In this document: piece after piece, positions 16,561 through 21,684 of the stretch
Layout of the letters: the number at the start of each line of letters is the position of its first letter
Position numbering within the stretch: position 1 is the stretch's first letter
Source: Bacteroidota bacterium
Lineage (GTDB): Bacteria > Bacteroidota > Bacteroidia > Flavobacteriales > Schleiferiaceae
Assembly: GCA_005786915.1 (NCBI GenBank)
Contig: SYCM01000037.1
Span: 1 to 26,000, forward strand
Reading direction: 5' to 3'
DNA length: 26,000 nt
Notes under the pieces: model-generated
The model's input: only the letters and a program-made list of their open reading frames with translations
Database searches by the model: none
What the model was told of the DNA's origin: nothing
Position numbers and translations under genes: made by a program

Positions 16561-17348
16561 ACCTCGTGCACGAATAGGTTTTGGTCGAAGCGAACACGGG
16601 GTCCGTACACGCCGTCGGGGGCGCGTTTACCTGCAGAAATGACCATGCAAACTTGGGCGCCACGCGGTAGGCCCAACAATCGTTTAATGCGCGCGCCGTC
16701 CATTCCCTCCATTGGGCAACTGTCAAAGCCGTGAGCTCGAAGGGCCAGCATGAAGTTTTCACAGGCCAGTGCGGTGGACTTGTGGGCCCAGGTAGCCATT
16801 CCACTTAAAGAAAAGGGTCCGCGCGGAATGGGCTTAAACAACCCGACCAGCCCAACCCATAGGGTTTTGAAGGGCCCGTAGATACCTAAAGGGCCCATGT
16901 CGTAGGCCAGCGGTACGATTTTGCGGTAATACTGGTACGCGGCCTTGAGTCGAACTTTGCGACTTTCGTCAAACTTGGCAAGCATGAGCGCGTTGGTTTC
17001 GCGCCAACGGTCCGGTCGGGCGACGGCTACCACGAGTTCTTGGGCCGTGCGCGCTGCAGGTTGGTTGAGGCAGAACGTGACCAAGGCCTTCTTTTTTTCG
17101 GGCGTTCGCACCCAATAAAAATCCCACGTTTGCAGGTTGCTCGAATTGGGGGCGAGCAAGGCGAGTCGCAAGCACTCCCGCATTACTTGTTCGGGAATAG
17201 GCTCGTCGGTAAACACACGCACGCTCCGGCGGCTTTCGACGACGTCGGTAAAGGCTTGGGTGTCGACAGCGGCGGCAGCCTCTTCGTAACCGTGACGGGG
17301 TGCATCGTTGAAAATGTCGACGCTGCTTTTCGTTGCAGAGGTACTCAT
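16557..17348 (-). CDS. Nitroreductase-family FMN-dependent oxidoreductase
   Basis: A 263-residue protein of the nitroreductase fold, a cytosolic homodimer that uses FMN and NAD(P)H to reduce quinones, nitro compounds or related substrates. Signatures are ESRRSVRVF at 38-46 (FMN phosphate contacts), APNSSNLQTWDFYWV at 66-80, and the C-terminal CPMEGMDGARIKRLLGLP at 211-228 with GVYGPRVRFD near the end. Residues 145-185 carry an insertion (PLGIYGPFKTLWVGLVGLF...) rich in aromatic and hydrophobic residues that probably forms a substrate lid or membrane-contacting patch. The substrate is not deducible. It is divergent from the AlbA_2 gene with an 89-bp gap, and convergent with TerC. Confidence 0.9.
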   Translation of the reverse strand: MSTSATKSSVDIFNDAPRHGYEEAAAAVDTQAFTDVVESRRSVRVFTDEPIPEQVMRECLRLALLAPNSSNLQTWDFYWVRTPEKKKALVTFCLNQPAARTAQELVVAVARPDRWRETNALMLAKFDESRKVRLKAAYQYYRKIVPLAYDMGPLGIYGPFKTLWVGLVGLFKPIPRGPFSLSGMATWAHKSTALACENFMLALRAHGFDSCPMEGMDGARIKRLLGLPRGAQVCMVISAGKRAPDGVYGPRVRFDQNLFVHEV

Positions 17349-17437
17349 GTATTGGATTTATTTATGGTTATGCGGGAATCAAACAAGCGAATCACGCACG
17401 AACTTCATTGCCTCAAGGTACGTTCTACCTGCATCGT
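17349..17437. other. Divergent intergenic region between nitroreductase and AlbA_2 genes
   Basis: 89 bp with no RNA gene or terminator. On the plus strand TACCTGCA (17426-17433) lies exactly 4 nt before the ATG at 17438, matching the spacing of other promoters here although the sequence match is poor (TAnnT only). No convincing -7 element is seen for the nitroreductase. Confidence 0.4.
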
Positions 17438-18037
17438 ATGCGTCGCGTCGAATCAGAAACCCTCGAATTCAAGTTGCGGATTGACCGACAGCGCAAAATC
17501 GCGCGCACCTTGGTGGCTTTTGCTAATGGGGCGGGCGGAACAGTGCTCGTGGGCGTACGCGACAACGGTTCGGTGGCCGGCTGTCGGGCTGAAGAAGAAG
17601 CCTACATGATTGAAGGAGCCGCGCAGCGTTTTTCGCGTCCCGAAGTTCCATTTACGGTCCGGATAGAGCGGCAGGACGGTAAGGATGTGCTCGTGGTCGA
17701 GGTTCCGTCCTCAAGCAAAGCTCCGCACGCGGCTTGCGAAGAAGAGACTGAAGCGTGGACGGTGTTCGTGCGTAGGGGCGCCGCCAACTTTAGGGCCAAC
17801 CGCGTGCTCCTGGAAGAAATCAAACTGAGGATGCAGTCTGCCACCCAGGCCAACGTGCAGCACCTGGCGCTCATTCCTCTTCTTGATGCAGTAGAAGGAC
17901 GTACTGCCTCGCGCCTCGCACGAGCGTCGGGCCTTCCCATTCGCGAGGTGGAAGATGGACTTGCAGTTCTGCTTCATTGGGGACAGATCCTAGCGCTGCC
18001 GCGCGAAAAGGGTTGGGTGTACCGCTTAACTCAATGA
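17438..18037 (+). CDS. AlbA_2 (Schlafen-type) domain protein with C-terminal winged-helix-like segment
   Basis: A 199-residue protein. Residues 5-130 match the AlbA_2/Schlafen-type fold: ESETLEFKL near the N-terminus, then ARTLVAFANGAGGTVLVGVRDNG at 22-44, and VFVRRGAANFRA at 109-120. Residues 155-185 (TASRLARASGLPIREVEDGLAVLLHWG) look like a helix-turn-helix/winged helix that links cleavage to substrate or DNA binding in related proteins. The family includes transcription regulators, nucleases and stress proteins; no catalytic residues can be assigned here. The frame is open upstream to 17333, but ATG 17438 gives the family N-terminus. An intrinsic terminator lies 86 nt downstream. The TGA stop (18035-18037) is part of an 11-bp repeat shared with the start of the gene at 19439. 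Confidence 0.8.
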   Translation: MRRVESETLEFKLRIDRQRKIARTLVAFANGAGGTVLVGVRDNGSVAGCRAEEEAYMIEGAAQRFSRPEVPFTVRIERQDGKDVLVVEVPSSSKAPHAACEEETEAWTVFVRRGAANFRANRVLLEEIKLRMQSATQANVQHLALIPLLDAVEGRTASRLARASGLPIREVEDGLAVLLHWGQILALPREKGWVYRLTQ

Positions 18038-18038
18038 A

Positions 18039-18078
18039 TGTACCCAGTTCGTACCCTATTAGGTACATGAATTGTACC
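18039..18078. promoter_or_regulatory. Array of four GTAC half-sites at 11-12 bp spacing, ending in a 17-bp palindrome
   Basis: GTAC cores begin at 18040, 18051, 18063 and 18074, i.e. at helical-turn spacing of 11, 12 and 11 bp. Each is followed by CC on one strand or the other. The last two form the perfect palindrome GGTACA-TGAAT-TGTACC (18062-18078). This is the layout expected of cooperative binding by a dimeric DNA-binding protein. The palindrome abuts a -7-like element at 18078. Confidence 0.6.
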
Positions 18079-18085
18079 ACCTTTG
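18078..18085 (+). promoter_or_regulatory. Candidate -7 element downstream of the palindrome
   Basis: CACCTTTG matches TAnnTTTG at 5 of 6 positions. With the 4-5 nt spacing implied elsewhere in this window, transcription would start near 18090, one base before a stem-loop. No annotated coding gene lies downstream on this strand before the terminator. Confidence 0.35.
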
Positions 18086-18089
18086 ATTA

Positions 18090-18144
18090 AGTCCTAGCAG
18101 TAGGGCCTCACACCCAACCAGGAGCCCCGGAAGGGGCTTTTTTT
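18090..18144 (+). ncRNA. Candidate small RNA (~55 nt), two hairpins ending in an intrinsic terminator
   Basis: Predicted from layout only. A -7-like element at 18078-18085 is followed by a 6-bp stem-loop GTCCTA-GCAG-TAGGGC (18091-18106, one G-U pair), a C-rich linker containing ACACCCAACC (18110-18119), and a strong terminator hairpin with a T7 tail. The linker is perfectly complementary to the 3' end of the AlbA_2 coding sequence. The alternative is that the whole stretch is simply the 3' UTR and terminator of the AlbA_2 mRNA. I recognise no known RNA family. Confidence 0.35.
18123..18144 (+). terminator. Intrinsic (Rho-independent) terminator
   Basis: AGCCCC (18123-18128), loop GGAA, GGGGCT (18133-18138), then seven T's. 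It faces the plus strand, serving the AlbA_2 transcript and/or the candidate small RNA. Its T-tract overlaps the TAA stop of the convergent gene (18143-18145). On the minus strand the hairpin has no following T run. Confidence 0.85.
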
Positions 18145-19411
18145 ATCGGGTTAACGCCCGCTCCAGTCCGGGAAAAAGGCGAATGCTGGGCGCGAAGTCG
18201 TACAGGGGTGCACCTGCAAGGACTGAACAGCCATAGTATAATGCTTGAAGGTAGCTGCGGTAGGCTTTGTACCAAAAGTCGGACTTGAGTTTGGTCCGGT
18301 GGTACTCGTACTGGGGTAGGTCTCCGTTTTGAACCAGTGCGATCATAAAGGCCAGCCGACTTAGGTCGGCGTCCACTGCGGCAGACCAGGTGCTGCGCAC
18401 GTCGAGTTGAAGGGCTTGCGTTTCCATGATGCGAAGCACCGGAGCGGAGAATCCTAGTGCCGCGGCAACGGGCAGAAACTCCATTCCAAGCAAATGTTGG
18501 TAGATCGAGGGGGTGGAGGTCAGTACCGCCACGTAGTCGTTGGTCAGCTGCGGGTCCCAGCCCCCATGTTCGAAGTAGTAGACCCAGAAACGGGCCTGAA
18601 AGTACCGGCTTATTAATATGGGGTATGTTTCTGTGCGGTAGCCTTCGGCGAGTACGGCCCGAGCGTGCGGCACTATGGAATCCCACGAGCCGGCCAAAAA
18701 ATGCTGCATGATGCGCATACCGTGGTAGTAGAGCGGTACCTCGATTCGCTTCGCCATGGCATCGAGCGCGTGCGCCATGTATCCATGCTGGATGGTTTCG
18801 TAGTCTGCAAAAAAATGCGTCACCCAGCGGAAGGCGGCCGGATTTTGATGCAGTTCGAGGCAGGCCTCGGCGGTGGAAAGCCGCTGGCGGAATTCGTCTG
18901 CCAGGGTATTTGAAAAAAACACGAGCTGCGCCTTGCGCAACCCCCCCTCGGTCCACAAAGGATGATCCAGCCAAAACGACCACGACGAAATCGGTTCGTT
19001 GGTGGTGACCTTGAAGAGCATCCAAAGAAAGATGGACTGCGCGTTAAAATCTTCGTTTCGAATTCGTTCGAATAGGGCGTCTCGTTCGTCTTCGGTCCAC
19101 TGCAATTTGTCGACGGTTTGCGTCCAGTCAAAGTAGTAACTGAAGCGTCCTACGTCTGTTTTGTACGCAGAAAAGTCCGCAAACCCGCAGTATGCGCTTA
19201 AAATGTCCAAAACACTTGAACGGGGGTCGCCGCCAGGAACCAGTCCGAAAAACCGCCGCAATGTGTTGTAGGAGACCAGGTGCCCGGTAGCCTCGAACAG
19301 CTGATCCTCGAGATGCTGGCAGTCGGTTTTGGTTCGAACGCTACGGCCAAATCGTCGCTGGATTTCGGCCCGTAGGGCATCTAAATAGGGGGTAGTATCT
19401 TTGACCGTCAT
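18143..19411 (-). CDS. Uncharacterised 422-residue protein with HTH-like N-terminal region
   Basis: No catalytic motif, signal peptide or membrane segment is visible. Residues 15-85 (RRFGRSVRTKTDCQHL ... SYNTLRRFFGLV ... VLDILSAYCGFADF) resemble a helical, HTH-like N-terminus that recurs in uncharacterised Bacteroidota proteins, with the pattern S-x-x-T-L-(K/R)-R-x-F-G-L followed by L-D-x-L-(A/S)-x-Y-(C/L)-G-(F/Y). DNA binding is an inference from that pattern. Residues 90-422 are all-helical, rich in Trp and Tyr (e.g. FLWMLFKVTTNEP, ARFWVYYFEHGGWD), suggesting a repeat-like ligand or partner domain. The ATG at 19411 has a perfect -7 element 4 nt upstream. The gene lies between the two GGTACA-N5-TGTACC palindromes, which makes it a candidate for their binding protein. 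Confidence 0.8.
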   Translation of the reverse strand: MTVKDTTPYLDALRAEIQRRFGRSVRTKTDCQHLEDQLFEATGHLVSYNTLRRFFGLVPGGDPRSSVLDILSAYCGFADFSAYKTDVGRFSYYFDWTQTVDKLQWTEDERDALFERIRNEDFNAQSIFLWMLFKVTTNEPISSWSFWLDHPLWTEGGLRKAQLVFFSNTLADEFRQRLSTAEACLELHQNPAAFRWVTHFFADYETIQHGYMAHALDAMAKRIEVPLYYHGMRIMQHFLAGSWDSIVPHARAVLAEGYRTETYPILISRYFQARFWVYYFEHGGWDPQLTNDYVAVLTSTPSIYQHLLGMEFLPVAAALGFSAPVLRIMETQALQLDVRSTWSAAVDADLSRLAFMIALVQNGDLPQYEYHRTKLKSDFWYKAYRSYLQALYYGCSVLAGAPLYDFAPSIRLFPGLERALTR

Positions 19412-19415
19412 GCTG

Positions 19416-19423
19416 CAAACCTA
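19416..19423 (-). promoter_or_regulatory. -7 promoter element of the 422-residue protein gene (leaderless spacing)
   Basis: TAGGTTTG on the minus strand is a perfect TAnnTTTG match, followed by CAGC and ATG 19411. The palindrome at 19429-19445 begins 5 bp upstream of it, in the spacer where a -33 element would sit. Confidence 0.6.
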
Positions 19424-19428
19424 CAGCA

Positions 19429-19445
19429 GGTACACTGAATGTACC
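19429..19445. promoter_or_regulatory. 17-bp palindromic operator candidate GGTACA-N5-TGTACC (second copy)
   Basis: GGTACA-CTGAA-TGTACC has the same arms, spacing and nearly the same centre as the palindrome at 18062-18078. It lies upstream of the -7 element of the minus-strand gene and overlaps the ATG (19439) of the plus-strand membrane-protein gene, so a bound protein could control both. The 11-mer TGAATGTACCC (19436-19446) also occurs at 18035-18045. Confidence 0.6.
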
Positions 19446-20332
19446 CTGACTTGAGCCCCGGTGCCCTACTAGCTTTAGCGGTAGCGGCCGAAACCTTGAG
19501 TTTGATCCTCTTTGGACGGGCTAACACGCTGTGGCGGAGCCCCGGAATGCTCGCGTATCCCCAGCGATTTTTGCTCCTTCGCTCCGCATTGGTCATGATC
19601 TGGGTCCATATTGGGGTTGCCCTCCTGGCCCCAGGAGGAATTTCCGGAAGCTACCCGGTGCTCGCACCTAAACTGGGGCTTCTGCTTGCCTTGGGCATGG
19701 TGGGCGGACTCGGGCTCATGCTCTTCACGCTGAGCATCCGTTCTATGCCCGCCCAATTGGTTTTTTTTGGCGGAAGCCTTCACCTGGTCATGGCTGTGGC
19801 CGTCGGTTGGCTGCTTGGTGAGCTGCTGTCGCCTTTGCGCGTGGGCGTCATTGCAGTCCTGCTTGCGGCACAGGCAAGCATTTTGTGGCGGGACCGCGGT
19901 GTTTGGCGAGGTCAAGAACGACGAGTTCAAGTACTTCCTTTTGCCGTAGGACTGATCTGGGGCACCTATTTTCCGCTCTACGGTTTGGCGATTGCCGAAT
20001 GGGGTTTTTGGACCACGGTGTTGCTGACCGAGTGGGGGGTGCTCCTTTTAGCGGTAGCGTGGTTTGTACGTAACCCGCAGGGAACTTGGGCCGATAAGTC
20101 CCTGTGGCGGAGCATGCTGGAACAGTCGGCCCTCAGCTCAGTAGCCCAAGCTCTGTCAGGCGCGGCGCTTTGGTGGGGTGGAGTGATTCTGCACAGTATT
20201 TTAACCAATTTCAATGTGCTTATCAACATTTCAGCCTTCAAAATTCGATTTGGAGAAAACTTGAGCATTAGGTACCTCGCGTACTTTGCCTTGTACGTCG
20301 CCCTCGCCATTGCCTTGGTGTTTGGTTCTTAA
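19439..20332 (+). CDS. DMT/EamA-like multispanning membrane protein
   Basis: A 297-residue very hydrophobic protein with about ten predicted membrane helices (near 8-25, 43-65, 76-98, 102-118, 121-140, 144-160, 176-192, 198-215, 238-258, 277-295) arranged as two halves, the layout of the drug/metabolite transporter superfamily. Residues such as GLIWGTYFPLYGLAI (about 163-177) resemble the start of a second EamA half. No substrate can be named. The ATG at 19439 lies within the palindrome at 19429-19445, so a bound regulator would sit on the translation start; an obvious -7 element is missing. The gene is divergent from the 422-residue protein with only 27 bp between start codons, and is followed by a run of nine A's before the next gene. 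Confidence 0.75.
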   Translation: MYPDLSPGALLALAVAAETLSLILFGRANTLWRSPGMLAYPQRFLLLRSALVMIWVHIGVALLAPGGISGSYPVLAPKLGLLLALGMVGGLGLMLFTLSIRSMPAQLVFFGGSLHLVMAVAVGWLLGELLSPLRVGVIAVLLAAQASILWRDRGVWRGQERRVQVLPFAVGLIWGTYFPLYGLAIAEWGFWTTVLLTEWGVLLLAVAWFVRNPQGTWADKSLWRSMLEQSALSSVAQALSGAALWWGGVILHSILTNFNVLINISAFKIRFGENLSIRYLAYFALYVALAIALVFGS

Positions 20333-20350
20333 AAAAAAAGTGTACCTTTA
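20322..20350 (+). promoter_or_regulatory. Promoter of the cNMP-binding-like gene
   Basis: TTG (20322-20324), an 18-nt spacer, then TACCTTTA (20343-20350), a 5-of-6 match to TAnnTTTG. The -33/-7 spacing is ideal for Bacteroidota sigma-ABfr-type promoters. The spacer includes an A9 run. GTAC cores at 20342 (part of the -7 element) and 20352, and the 9-mer GTACCCTAT at 20352-20360 (also at 18051-18059), lie here. The leader is about 16 nt. Confidence 0.6.
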
Positions 20351-20370
20351 AGTACCCTATACCCTAAGCC

Positions 20371-20769
20371 ATGACCTTGGACATTGCTGTCCAGCGTATG
20401 GCCGATGAGCTGTTGCGCGTACCTCCTTTTGACCTTCTGTCGCTGGACCACCGCGTAGCCCTCGCCGCGCACATTCGCTTGGGCTTTTACGAAGCACTCG
20501 ATGTACTGCCCCATGAGGAGGTGAGGGACGTCGTGTATGTGCTTACCCGCGGCGGGGTTCTGATGCGTACCGAGCCCAAGCAAGAAGAAGTGCTGCAGGC
20601 TCCATTGGTATTGTCGCTCCGCGGGCTTCGAATGAATGAAGCGCAGCATTGGGAGGTGATTTTCACTGAAGACTCTATGGTGCTAGAACTTCCCATCGCC
20701 GAATTGACCTACCTGAGTGGGCACCTGCCCGAATTTTCGGTGGCGCTGAGCAGCGTTATCGATCTTTAA
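20371..20769 (+). CDS. Small stand-alone cyclic-nucleotide-binding-like domain protein
   Basis: A 132-residue protein. The opening (ELLRVPPFDLLSLDHRVALAAHIRLGFYEALDVL, about 13-46) resembles the start of cNMP-binding domains, where PPF-x-x-L precedes the beta roll. The rest (VVYVLTRGGVLM, then WEVIFTEDSMVLELP) fits a beta-roll of the CRP type. There is no HTH, nucleotidyltransferase or CBS domain, and no recognisable phosphate-binding cassette with its conserved Arg, so nucleotide binding may be lost. A 399-bp gene with its own good promoter; the downstream gap holds no terminator with a T tract. It could instead be an unrelated small cupin-like fold. Confidence 0.6.
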   Translation: MTLDIAVQRMADELLRVPPFDLLSLDHRVALAAHIRLGFYEALDVLPHEEVRDVVYVLTRGGVLMRTEPKQEEVLQAPLVLSLRGLRMNEAQHWEVIFTEDSMVLELPIAELTYLSGHLPEFSVALSSVIDL

Positions 20770-20922
20770 CCCAACGTCGGTTCCTCAGGGTGGTCGGCCG
20801 GAACCACGCGGGCATGGAAGCCGGCCACTTGTCCTTCCATATACCTTCGCAGGCGTTGGCAAGCGTCCTGTACGGGCCGTATATGATCCTACAAACCTTC
20901 GGCAGGCGCTACCTTGCGCCAC
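20770..20922. other. 153-bp intergenic region with hairpin, no supported gene
   Basis: A 7-bp perfect hairpin (ATGGAAG 20814-20820 with CTTCCAT 20834-20840, 13-nt loop) and overlapping GGCCGG/CCGGCC arms (20796-20801, 20821-20826) are present without a T tract. TACCTTCG (20842-20849) and TACCTTGC (20910-20917) resemble -7 elements. No tRNA or known RNA is recognised. Confidence 0.5.
20910..20917 (+). promoter_or_regulatory. Degenerate -7-like element before the glycosyltransferase gene
   Basis: TACCTTGC lacks one T relative to TAnnTTTG. It lies 5 nt before GTG 20923 and contains the alternative TTG start at 20914, favouring the GTG. Weak on its own. Confidence 0.3.
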
Positions 20923-21684
20923 GTGAAGCGCGTAACCCTTTTGATTCCGGCGCAAAATGCCGCCGAACTGTTGCCCCGCTGCATCGAGTCCTGCGCCGGA
21001 CTCTACGACGAACTTTTGCTGGTTGATTCGGGCTCTACCGACGGCAGCCTTGAAGTGGCTGCCCGTTACGGAGCGCGCATCCTGCAGCGGGACTACGAAA
21101 ATTCCGCATCTCAAAAAAACTGGGCGATTCCTCAAGCCAGCTACGAGTGGATTTTGTTGCTGGACACCGACGAGTGGCTCAGTCCTGAACTGTGCCAAGA
21201 AATTGAGGCGTGGCGAAACCAACCCGAAGGACCCGAAGACGGATTTTGGCTCTATCGGGCCAATTGGTTTATGGGTCGCCGGGTGCGCTTTTCCGGATTG
21301 CAAGGCGACAAAGTGGTGCGAGTATTTCGCCGCGACGCGTGCCGCTACGAGTCAAAGCAAGTGCATGCTGAAATCACGGCTGCCGGTCCGATAGGCCGTT
21401 TTCGCCACCGCCTTAACCACAACACCTTTGTGGACTTGCCGACCTGGGAAGCCAAGCTGCGCCGCTACGCCGAGTGGCAGGCCGGTGACTACGACGCCCG
21501 AACGCCCGTGGTGACGCCCTACCACACGCTGCTCAAGCCCGCGTGGCGGTTTCTCAAGCACTTTGTGCTTCGGGGCGGAATCCTGGACGGATACGTAGGC
21601 TACCGGGTCTCGGCCTATGCGGCGTGGGCGGTGTGGCTTCGGTACGACGTGCTGCGCCGGCGGAGGGCGGCTAGTCGCGCTTAA
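20923..21684 (+). CDS. Glycosyltransferase family 2 (WaaE/KdtX-like)
   Basis: A 253-residue GT-A-fold glycosyltransferase that uses a nucleotide-sugar donor at the inner face of the cytoplasmic membrane. The N-terminus KRVTLLIPAQN (2-12) is the usual beta-1 strand; DSGSTDGS at 35-42 and DTDEW at 81-85 supply the nucleotide and metal-binding acids. The C-terminal part, with a conserved H-(A/E) segment (VHAEI) and a final basic helix, fits the LPS-core beta-glucosyltransferase WaaE/KdtX group; donor and acceptor are unknown. The start is GTG 20923; TTG 20914 is an alternative. It is a single gene whose last 14 bp overlap the 3' end of the convergent CotH gene. Confidence 0.88.
   Translation: MKRVTLLIPAQNAAELLPRCIESCAGLYDELLLVDSGSTDGSLEVAARYGARILQRDYENSASQKNWAIPQASYEWILLLDTDEWLSPELCQEIEAWRNQPEGPEDGFWLYRANWFMGRRVRFSGLQGDKVVRVFRRDACRYESKQVHAEITAAGPIGRFRHRLNHNTFVDLPTWEAKLRRYAEWQAGDYDARTPVVTPYHTLLKPAWRFLKHFVLRGGILDGYVGYRVSAYAAWAVWLRYDVLRRRRAASRA

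Larger units (their letters stand above)
18011..18119. repeat. 10-bp perfect inverted repeat spanning the end of the AlbA_2 gene
   Basis: GGTTGGGTGT (18011-18020, inside the last codons of the AlbA_2 gene) is the exact reverse complement of ACACCCAACC (18110-18119, downstream). The arms enclose 89 nt that contain the stop codon, the GTACC array and the first hairpin of the candidate small RNA. They could pair within a read-through mRNA, or between the mRNA and a separate short RNA. Confidence 0.6.

Noticed and set aside
18039..18078. GTACC repeats considered as a CRISPR-like or satellite array
   Set aside because: The repeated unit is only 5-6 bp with helical spacing and no spacer/repeat structure or cas genes; an operator array explains it better.
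18108..19025. 305-codon minus-strand frame inside the 422-residue gene
   Set aside because: Basic, low-motif translation in an alternative frame; the 422-codon frame has the promoter and protein-like composition.
20766..20840. 24-codon minus-strand ORF (MEGQVAGFHARVVPADHPEEPTLG; 20 residues or fewer are recognisable as protein-like) in the 20.8 kb gap
   Set aside because: Although the composition looks protein-like and the frame is open for 15 more codons upstream, it is very short, has no start signal and overlaps the preceding stop codon. It may be a remnant but cannot be supported.
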